Part shown: in pieces, positions 25,851-33,168 of the stretch
Layout: the number at the start of each line of letters is the position of its first letter
Numbering within the stretch: the stretch's first letter is position 1
Source: Halalkalibacter suaedae
Lineage (GTDB): Bacteria > Bacillota > Bacilli > Bacillales > Bacillaceae_D
Length of the DNA stretch: 64,000 nt
Direction of reading: 5' to 3'
Assembly (NCBI RefSeq): GCF_017939705.1
Contig: NZ_JAGKSQ010000009.1
Coordinates: forward strand, 1-64,000
Made by a program: the position numbers and the translations under genes
The notes under the pieces: generated by a model
Databases searched by the model: none
What the model was told of the DNA's origin: nothing
The model's input: the letters and a program-made list of their open reading frames with translations, nothing else

Positions 25851-28400
25851 ATGAAAATTACGAAAAAAATCTCGATGGTACTACTAGCTACAGTGATAAC
25901 TGCGGGTTCCCTTGAGCTTCCAGTTCTAGCTACTAGTCACGTTTCTGGTCAGGAGCATTTAAAACCTTCAAAGCCACAAGGGACTACTGAGGAAATAAAT
26001 ACAAGCCCTCCTGAAGCCGAGCAGCTATTTTCAGCAGTCGATCATGGAGGAAATGCTAATGATTCAATTCTAAAGAATATAGCTGCGACCAATCCATTTA
26101 TAAGTATTTTAGATGGTTTTGACCAAGTCTGGTCTATGAATCAACCAGCTTGGAGAGATGGGACAGCGTTAACTGTACCTAATGAATATGATAAGGTTGC
26201 TAAATATGGTGACGGACCTACCGTTTATTTTGATGGATATAAAAATGATAAGACAAAGGTCGTAGCGGATAAGAAAACATATGCTAATGAAGAAATTAGA
26301 GATCCAAAGACTTGGAAAGCTAATATTAAGTATGTAGAAGAAGTTACTCAAAACAGAACGGATGAAGAGGAGTTAGCGGCCTATTATGATGACCAAAGAG
26401 ATAAGATCTACAGTATGATGGAAGCTTACGGGCCTTTAGCGAACACCTATGTAGATATCGTTAACCCGATCACAAATGTTGTCAGATCACCAGAGGATAT
26501 GAATGTAGTATTGGAAGAAGCGACTGTTGAGGATCAGAGCCAAGGAATGGGAATGGGGGGACAATGGCAGGAAACAGAACTAGCAGATGCTTTGGATTTA
26601 GTTGCTTTAATTAGATTTAGGAATCCTTCTTCCTCAAATCCTTCTAAGTACTTTTTCTCATCTCCAAGACCTTACAGAATAAATTCAAATGGAGAAGTGA
26701 AAGAAATTGTTGATGAGAATGGTTTAGCTAAATGGTCCACAATTGGTAGTGGTGAAAGTAAAGTAGAAGCATTACCTTCAGGCGGCAAAAAAGAAACGGG
26801 AGAAAGACATCACCAACAATACGAAACGAATGTAAAAGTAATTCCTGCGTTAGAATATGTAAAAAGAAAAGCGGAAGATGGGCGAGGGAAAGATGGAGCT
26901 TTTCCAAGCGGACATACAAGTGCAGCTTATTTGTCAACATTCGGATTTGCATACGCAACACCTGAAAGATATGCTGAATTTTTAACTAGAGCAGCTCAAA
27001 TGGGAGAAAATAGAATAGTGACTGGGATGCACTCTCCACTTGATGTTATAGGAGCAAGAATACAATCAACTGCAATGACTGCCTATGCATACAACCTTGC
27101 AGAAAACCAAGAGGTATTGGATAAGGCTTACAAAAATGCTGGAAAGGTATTCGGTGAATTAGCTGAAGCAAAAGGAATGAGCTTGTATGAATATGCACAT
27201 ACGGTAACAGAGGATTATACGTTTGAAAGTGCATACGATGAACAAAAATGGGAAGATCATGAAGCCAATAAAGCATTCTACCGAGAGAAACTTACATACG
27301 GATTACCTCAAACGGGTGAAAAAGGTTTAGACCCTGTAGTACCTAAAGGTGCTGAAGTCTTATTGGAAACTCGTCAGCCTTATTTGACTGACAATCAACG
27401 TAGAGAAGTATTGTATACGACAGAAATTGAATCAGGCTACCCTGTAATAGACGAATCAAATGGTTGGGGAAGAATTGATTTGGTAACAGCAGCTGATGGA
27501 TATGGTGCGTTTTTAAGCAATGTAACAGTGAACATGGATGCTTCAAAAGGAAGATTTAATGCCCATGATTGGTGGAGAAATGATATAACTGGCAGTGGCA
27601 TGCTTACCAAGCAAGGGACAGGTACACTTACATTAACAGGAAGTAATAGTTATTCAGGAGGTACATTGCTGCAAGGAGGAACGTTAGAAGCGACTTCTAC
27701 GACTGCTTTTGGTGAAGGCGACCTTTATGTAGAAAATGGCACAGTTTTAGTTAATGTAGAAGAACCTTTGAATGTAGATGGTAACTTTACAATGGAAGCT
27801 GGAAGCCTAGATATTGCAATGGATAATGACCCAACTCAATTAAGTGTAGATGGACTAGTTTACCTTGATGGTGGGGATCTGAATTTGGATCTTGCAAATT
27901 ACGAAATAGACAAGTCTGCGAATATTACTTTAATGACTGCTGATAAGGTAACAGGTACATTTGATAAGGTAACTGCAGATGATTACGACGTAACTGTCAC
28001 TTATGACAATAATAGTGTTGTTGCACATGTCACAGCAATCGATACTTCTGATCCAGTTTCACCGAATCCAGAAGTTCCTGGAAGCCCTGTTGATCCAGAA
28101 AGTCCAGAAAACCCAGAAAACCCTGTTGATCCAGAAAGTCCAGAAAATCCAGAAAATCCCGTTAACCCGGAAGATTCTGAAGATCGGGAAAACCCAGTCG
28201 GTCCAAAAGCTCCCGAGGACACAAAAGCTCCAAAGAAACAAACTAGTGTTGACAAAACGCAACAGCCTGTAACGAACGATGGGCAAAAACTACCGGAAAC
28301 GGCTACTACGCATTATCAGTACTTATTAGCAGGGTTTTTACTCTTCTTAAGTGGTACGTTCTTCCTCTTCATGAGAAAAAGAAAAGCATTAAGTAAATAA
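25851..28400 (+). CDS. Cell-wall-anchored PAP2-type acid phosphatase with PATR repeat
   Basis: An 849-aa secreted enzyme. A signal peptide (KKISMVLLATVITAGSLELPVLA) leads. The phosphatase domain has all three PAP2/class A acid phosphatase motifs: K266-x6-R273-P274, PSGHT at 352-356, and R388-x5-H394-x3-D398. A passenger-associated/autotransporter beta-strand repeat follows (GTGTLTLTGSNSYSGGT, about residue 590), which is usual in Gram-negative passengers. A Pro/Glu-rich wall-spanning stretch includes two 12-residue VDPESPENPENP repeats. The C-terminus is a sortase signal: LPETA, hydrophobic helix, RKRK tail. ATG 25851 is preferred over ATG 25842 or TTG 25815 for RBS spacing. It probably releases phosphate at the cell surface under PhoP control. 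Confidence 0.88.
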   Translation: MKITKKISMVLLATVITAGSLELPVLATSHVSGQEHLKPSKPQGTTEEINTSPPEAEQLFSAVDHGGNANDSILKNIAATNPFISILDGFDQVWSMNQPAWRDGTALTVPNEYDKVAKYGDGPTVYFDGYKNDKTKVVADKKTYANEEIRDPKTWKANIKYVEEVTQNRTDEEELAAYYDDQRDKIYSMMEAYGPLANTYVDIVNPITNVVRSPEDMNVVLEEATVEDQSQGMGMGGQWQETELADALDLVALIRFRNPSSSNPSKYFFSSPRPYRINSNGEVKEIVDENGLAKWSTIGSGESKVEALPSGGKKETGERHHQQYETNVKVIPALEYVKRKAEDGRGKDGAFPSGHTSAAYLSTFGFAYATPERYAEFLTRAAQMGENRIVTGMHSPLDVIGARIQSTAMTAYAYNLAENQEVLDKAYKNAGKVFGELAEAKGMSLYEYAHTVTEDYTFESAYDEQKWEDHEANKAFYREKLTYGLPQTGEKGLDPVVPKGAEVLLETRQPYLTDNQRREVLYTTEIESGYPVIDESNGWGRIDLVTAADGYGAFLSNVTVNMDASKGRFNAHDWWRNDITGSGMLTKQGTGTLTLTGSNSYSGGTLLQGGTLEATSTTAFGEGDLYVENGTVLVNVEEPLNVDGNFTMEAGSLDIAMDNDPTQLSVDGLVYLDGGDLNLDLANYEIDKSANITLMTADKVTGTFDKVTADDYDVTVTYDNNSVVAHVTAIDTSDPVSPNPEVPGSPVDPESPENPENPVDPESPENPENPVNPEDSEDRENPVGPKAPEDTKAPKKQTSVDKTQQPVTNDGQKLPETATTHYQYLLAGFLLFLSGTFFLFMRKRKALSK
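28089..28160 (+). repeat. Two tandem 36-bp repeats in the wall-spanning region
   Basis: Two direct 36-bp copies (28089-28124 and 28125-28160) differ by a few third-position changes and encode the 12-residue unit VDPESPENPENP. Imperfect copies flank them. Pro-rich linkers of this kind span peptidoglycan in LPXTG proteins and vary in copy number by slippage. Confidence 0.85.
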
Positions 28401-28426
28401 ATATATGAAAATACCAAACTGAGTAG

Positions 28427-28458
28427 AAAACCAAATCTCAAATGATTTGGTTTTTTCT
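28427..28458 (+). terminator. Rho-independent terminator after the acid phosphatase
   Basis: AAAACCAAATC pairs with GATTTGGTTTT across a 6-nt loop, followed by a T-rich run. Confidence 0.9.
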
Positions 28459-28567
28459 TTATTTTGTATCGGTGTTAATAATGAATTACCTTGGTCAATA
28501 AGGGATTTGAAGTGGGTCTAACATCGAGATAATATTAGATTATACGTTGTATTTATGGAAAATAAAG

Positions 28568-28597
28568 AAACCCCACTTTCCTGGAGTGGGGTTTTTC
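28568..28597. terminator. Bidirectional terminator before the convergent chemoreceptor gene
   Basis: A perfect 9-bp stem AAACCCCAC / GTGGGGTTT with a 9-nt loop is flanked by T-rich tracts on both strands. It separates the phosphatase gene from the converging chemoreceptor gene. Nothing else was seen in 28459-28567. Confidence 0.88.
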
Positions 28598-28663
28598 TAA
28601 GTTTGATAGAGTGTCTAGTAGGCACTTTATTTTGCGATTGTCCTAAAAATTTAATGCCAATCG

Positions 28664-29962
28664 TTATTTTACGATAAACTTATTCATTTCCTTTTTAAGC
28701 CCATTGGCTCCTTGACTTAATAGTTCTGCTGAAGAAGCAATTTCTTCATTAGAAGCTGCTTGTTCTTCTACAGAGGCTGCTACTATTTGAACACTAGATG
28801 AAACTTGTTCCGTTCCACTGGAGATCACTCCAATAATTTCTCTAGTCTTCTTAGCTTTTTCATTCACTTCTAATGACCGACTATTGACGCTCTTTGATTG
28901 CTCACTAATCTCATGAACATATTGTACAATATGGTTAAAGGCTTCACCACTTTTATTCACCATAGTAGTACCTTCTTCAACCACTGCTGTTCCATTCTTA
29001 ATTGAACTTACAGCACTAATAGTTTCCTTTTGAATTTCAGTTATCAATTTACTAATGCTACCAGCTGCTTCGCCTGATCCCTCAGCCAATTTTCGAACCT
29101 CCTCCGCTACCACAGCAAAGCCTTTACCAGCTTCGCCAGCACGTGCAGCTTCTATAGAAGCATTTAGGGCAAGTAGGTTAGTTTGTTCAGCTATCGACGT
29201 AATAAGGGACACAATTTGACTGATTTCTTTTGACTTATCACCGAGTGAATTAATGATCTCCGACGATTCTTTAACGGATGTTTCTATTAAAGACATTTTA
29301 GAGATAGTTTGCTCGATTAACTCAATTCCAGAGTTGGCTTGATCATTCGTTTCGTTTGCCAATTGATATACGGATTGAATTGAAGATGTAACGCTACTCA
29401 TTTCAGCTACGACTAATTGTGATAATTGTTCTAGGTCTAAGATTTTATTTACTTGTTCATCTGAGCTTGAGGCAATTTCTTGGACAGCAATGGATATTTG
29501 ATTCACTGATTCACTGGATTGTTCGGTACTGATTTTTAACTCCTCGGAGTATGTAGTAACATGTGTCGAGGTGTCATTTGCTTTTTCAATTACAGAATTT
29601 ATGTTTCTTATCATTATGTTAAATGAGGTTGTTAAATGTCCTATTTCGTCTTTAGTCTTGTCTTGAATTTGAACAGTTAGATCCCCTTTTGATGCTTGTT
29701 GAATTGCGACTGAAATTTCACTAATTCTTTTAATAACTAAAACCCTTACAATTAAAACAATAACGAGTGTTGTAATTGCAAAAGAAACAAGATTACTTAC
29801 AATAAGCCCCGCCACACCACCTATAAAACTGGATAAAAATACTTTAATTAATACCTCGGAGATTAAAGAAGTAATCATTAAACCAAGAATTACTCCCAAG
29901 ATAACTTTCATAACTAGACTGCTTCGTAAACTAACATTTTTTGTTATGTTCTCGTTACTCAT
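28664..29962 (-). CDS. Methyl-accepting chemotaxis protein without a sensor domain
   Basis: A 432-aa chemoreceptor. Two adjacent hydrophobic segments (about residues 18-43 and 45-74) are joined by only a few residues, so there is no extracytoplasmic ligand domain. A HAMP linker (about 72-125) and a full signalling domain follow, with the conserved hairpin tip [37 protein letters not shown] (quoted in part: [16 protein letters not shown]). Methylation-type Glu/Gln-rich helices flank the tip. It may sense membrane state, an interacting receptor or a cytosolic cue. The ATG has GAGGGG 7 nt upstream. A sigma-D-like promoter lies 37-64 bp upstream. Confidence 0.92.
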   Translation of the reverse strand: MSNENITKNVSLRSSLVMKVILGVILGLMITSLISEVLIKVFLSSFIGGVAGLIVSNLVSFAITTLVIVLIVRVLVIKRISEISVAIQQASKGDLTVQIQDKTKDEIGHLTTSFNIMIRNINSVIEKANDTSTHVTTYSEELKISTEQSSESVNQISIAVQEIASSSDEQVNKILDLEQLSQLVVAEMSSVTSSIQSVYQLANETNDQANSGIELIEQTISKMSLIETSVKESSEIINSLGDKSKEISQIVSLITSIAEQTNLLALNASIEAARAGEAGKGFAVVAEEVRKLAEGSGEAAGSISKLITEIQKETISAVSSIKNGTAVVEEGTTMVNKSGEAFNHIVQYVHEISEQSKSVNSRSLEVNEKAKKTREIIGVISSGTEQVSSSVQIVAASVEEQAASNEEIASSAELLSQGANGLKKEMNKFIVK

Positions 29963-29998
29963 GTGCGCCCCTCATCCCATTTTTATCTTTTCGTCTAT

Positions 29999-30026
29999 GT
30001 ATCGGCTAATTCATTTGAAATCTTTA
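29999..30026 (-). promoter_or_regulatory. Sigma-D-type promoter of the chemoreceptor gene
   Basis: On the minus strand, TAAA (30026-30023), a 16-bp spacer and GCCGATAC (30006-29999) match the motility sigma factor consensus TAAA-N15-GCCGATAT with one substitution and one extra spacer base. The remaining divergent gap (30027-30276) contains no further clear signal for the plus-strand gene. Confidence 0.7.
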
Positions 30027-30276
30027 ATTGGGGATTAAGAGCTAATTAGTGAATTTACTATGATAATGAATTTTGCTTCGAGAAAAGGTAAGGCTCTTAT
30101 TCTAGTGTTGGGAGAGGCGCTGTTATTGTTTATATACTATTGACTTAACAAGCAAATAAAAACGTTGTAATCAACTATCTCGCCATAGATCTAGAATTTT
30201 AGACGTGATGGAAAATTGTTTAAGTATTTCTTTTGTGCTAAAGTATTGATATTTATTGGGTAAAGGGCGGTGTAGT

Positions 30277-32793
30277 ATGCGTTACCAATATGAGCTAATA
30301 GATTATCAAGTGGATTTACCAATTAATATTTTCACACATACAGTAGAAAGTTTTCCTTATCACTGGCACGAAGCTACTGAAATCCTTTTCGTGCTTGAAG
30401 GTGAATTGGAAATCAGAGTGAATCAAGATAACTTCCATCTGAAAATGGGTGATATTTTCCTAGTAAATGACAATGAACTTCATTTTATCAACTCTAGGAC
30501 ATTTTTTGGTAAAACTCAGGTATTGGTTTTGCAATTTGATACAAGGTATTTTAAGAAATTTGGAATTGATGTAGAACAAAAAAGATTTTATTTGAACTCT
30601 AGTGAAGTTGAAGAAGGATCGATGTATGTTTTAGATGAAATAAAACATCTTCTCGCCAATATGATGGATCTGATATTAAACGGGAAACAACTCTATCACC
30701 TTAAGATTCAGATCATGTTATTAGATCTTTTAGTCATTCTTCTCGAACATTTTGAAATCCCTACAAAAACAAAGAAAAAACGAATGGAAGAAGATCAAAG
30801 ACTTGTTGAAATACTTCAATTTATGAATAGTCATTGCATAGATTCACAATTTGGATTACAGGATATTGCAAGAGAGTTTTCATTGAATCCACATTATCTG
30901 TCGAGATATTTCAAATCAAATGTGGGGGTATCTCTAAAAAAATACTTAGATAATATGCGATTAAACAAATCATTGTTCACCTTACAGACAACAGAGGAAA
31001 CAGTTACAGTAATAGCTCTTAAATTTGGGTTCCCGGACAGTAAAGCCTATTATAGAGTTTTCAAGGAAGTTTTAGGAATAACACCAATACAGTATCGAGA
31101 ACAATATCGAACCGAGCTCAAAAAAGACAACACGGAGGATTATTTGAGCATCAACAGCAAAGAATCGTTCGGAAATCTATTCAAATATCTTGATCGTAAA
31201 AATAGTAACCAGTCCCCAATAGATAAGAATGAAACAACAACGATTGATGTTTCTAAATCAATGAAAAAACTCAATCGTTCTTTCACTAAATTAATGACTT
31301 TTGGGTTCGCTCCTCATGCCTTAAGAAAGGATTTCCATAACCAATTGAAACAGATTCAGAACGAAATAGGTTTTGAATATGTTCGCTTTCATGGGATTTT
31401 TTCAGACCAGCTCTTAGTATATAATGAGAAACCGGATGGATCCTATTATTTTAATTTTAACCACATCGATTCTCTTTTGGATAATTTGCTTGATGTCGGT
31501 TTAAAGCCTTTTATTGAAATTGGTTTTATGCCAAGAGATATGGCGAGTACCGAGGATAAGATATTTTGGTGGGATGCATATGTTTCACCTCCAAAGGATA
31601 TGAAGAGATGGTTGAAATTACTTGATACCTTTTTCAGGCATTTAATTAATCGATACGGATTGCAAGCAGTTAGAACATGGTATTTTGAATTTTGGAACGA
31701 ACCGGAAGTACAGTATTTTTGGAGCGGAACAAGACAGGAATTCTTCACCTTCTATGCTGAAACTTATAGATGCATTAAAACAATTGATTCTGAAATAAAA
31801 ATTGGAGGATTTGGGATTATTGACTTTAGAAAGCATCAAAATTGGTTAGTTGATTTCGATGAATTTATGAAAAGTGAAAAGGTCGGCTTAGATTTCTTTT
31901 CTTTTCATGTTTATAATCTATCCAGAAATCCTTTGCAAAAGTCCAATCTATTGAAAACAATAGATGGTACTGAGGTAACAGGGGACGTTATACAAAAGCT
32001 GGGGGAATCTGGTGCGATTACGCTGGGAGATGAACATAATTTTTCTACATCTATTGACCAAATCGTGGAAAAATGCAAAGAATTAACGTCAATAAATAAA
32101 GAACTATGGATAACGGAATGGAACGCAAATAGTGATAGCAGGGACTTGGTACATGACACCTGTTATATGGGAACCTTTATCATTAAAAATGTTATTGAAA
32201 ACAGTGAAAAAGTAAAAGGGATGGGATTTTGGACATTTACAGACATATTTGACGAGTTTCAATTGGAGCAGCCGCTCTTCCACGGGGGATTTGGATTGAT
32301 GACCTATAATGGGATTAAGAAGGCAGGGTATCATGCATTTTTCTTCTTAAGCAAGCTCGGTGAAGATCTAGTATTAAAGAAAGAAAATATGATTGTAACA
32401 AGACGGGGAGAAGATTATCAAATCCTCTTATTCAATTACATTCATCCAAATCAATTATACAGAAGGTTTGATTACTCACAATTATCGCCAACTAGCCGCT
32501 ATAAGGTTTTTGAAAATGAATATGTTAAGTCATTTGAATTATCAATAGAAAACCTTCATGGTGACTATATAATTAAAAAGAAGTTTGTCAACAGGCAGCA
32601 GGGGTCCTCCTATGACGCTTGGGTAGACATGGGGGCACCTATTGACCTGGACAAAGATACGATGAAATATATTAAAGGGAAGGCAGAACCTGGAGTTAAA
32701 ATAGAATATAAATCCATACAAAATAAGTATAGTCTGCAAACCTCTTTGCAGCCACATGAAATACAATTATTTGAGATCAAGCGTCGCTATTAA
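30277..32793 (+). CDS. AraC-family regulator fused to a GH39 glycosidase domain
   Basis: An 838-aa fusion. Residues ~1-140 form an AraC-type cupin sensor (FPYHWHEATEILFVLEGELEI). Residues ~180-280 hold two helix-turn-helix motifs (FGLQDIAREFSLNPHYLSRYFK and the second AraC helix ending GITPIQYRE). Residues ~310-838 are a family 39 glycoside hydrolase barrel like beta-xylosidases, with acid/base E475 in EFWNEPE and nucleophile E614 in WITEWN. There is no signal peptide, so both parts are cytosolic. The start is ATG 30277; TTG 30256 is less likely. Possible roles are a xyloside-sensing regulator or a DNA-tethered hydrolase. It precedes two GH3 genes it may control. Both catalytic glutamates are retained. 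Confidence 0.9.
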   Translation: MRYQYELIDYQVDLPINIFTHTVESFPYHWHEATEILFVLEGELEIRVNQDNFHLKMGDIFLVNDNELHFINSRTFFGKTQVLVLQFDTRYFKKFGIDVEQKRFYLNSSEVEEGSMYVLDEIKHLLANMMDLILNGKQLYHLKIQIMLLDLLVILLEHFEIPTKTKKKRMEEDQRLVEILQFMNSHCIDSQFGLQDIAREFSLNPHYLSRYFKSNVGVSLKKYLDNMRLNKSLFTLQTTEETVTVIALKFGFPDSKAYYRVFKEVLGITPIQYREQYRTELKKDNTEDYLSINSKESFGNLFKYLDRKNSNQSPIDKNETTTIDVSKSMKKLNRSFTKLMTFGFAPHALRKDFHNQLKQIQNEIGFEYVRFHGIFSDQLLVYNEKPDGSYYFNFNHIDSLLDNLLDVGLKPFIEIGFMPRDMASTEDKIFWWDAYVSPPKDMKRWLKLLDTFFRHLINRYGLQAVRTWYFEFWNEPEVQYFWSGTRQEFFTFYAETYRCIKTIDSEIKIGGFGIIDFRKHQNWLVDFDEFMKSEKVGLDFFSFHVYNLSRNPLQKSNLLKTIDGTEVTGDVIQKLGESGAITLGDEHNFSTSIDQIVEKCKELTSINKELWITEWNANSDSRDLVHDTCYMGTFIIKNVIENSEKVKGMGFWTFTDIFDEFQLEQPLFHGGFGLMTYNGIKKAGYHAFFFLSKLGEDLVLKKENMIVTRRGEDYQILLFNYIHPNQLYRRFDYSQLSPTSRYKVFENEYVKSFELSIENLHGDYIIKKKFVNRQQGSSYDAWVDMGAPIDLDKDTMKYIKGKAEPGVKIEYKSIQNKYSLQTSLQPHEIQLFEIKRRY

Positions 32794-32822
32794 TCAATGT
32801 TGAATACGCTAGGTAATTCAAT

Positions 32823-32867
32823 AAAAAAAATGGACATTGCCCTATTTATGGCAATGTCCATTTTTTT
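32823..32867 (+). terminator. Rho-independent terminator after the AraC-GH39 gene
   Basis: The 11-bp stem TGGACATTGCC / GGCAATGTCCA is extended by an A run before and seven T after. It separates the regulator gene from the GH3 transcription unit. Confidence 0.93.
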
Positions 32868-33089
32868 AAGAAGTCAATAATCGGAACAGTATTTCTTAAA
32901 TAATGGAATGTATTTGGTTGAACTGGATTGTATATTTGGATAACGGTAGAAAACTACTCTATCAAACAATTGATTTTATATATCTTGATAACAGATTAAG
33001 AGAGGGGATGAGAAGAAAAAGATTGTGTCGCTAATTTAGATAATATTGTAATGATAGCAAAGACTCAAAGACCATTCTTTTATAAATAA

Positions 33090-33105
33090 ATGGAAACGTT
33101 GTCTT
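33090..33105 (+). promoter_or_regulatory. cre site (CcpA operator) upstream of the permuted GH3 gene
   Basis: ATGGAAACGTTGTCTT fits the catabolite-responsive-element consensus WTGNAANCGNWNNCWW at every position. It lies 64 bp before the GH3 start codon. CcpA would repress the glycosidase genes when a preferred sugar is present. The other sequence in 32868-33168 gave no clear promoter hexamers. Confidence 0.7.
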
Positions 33106-33168
33106 GTTACTCTATATAAAAAGTTACTTTGATAATGCATCTAAAGCAAATACTTGGAGGTAAAAACC

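Noticed and set aside
28001-28286. Several overlapping ORFs in other frames of the phosphatase C-terminus
   Set aside because: All are shadows of the Pro/Glu repeat region.
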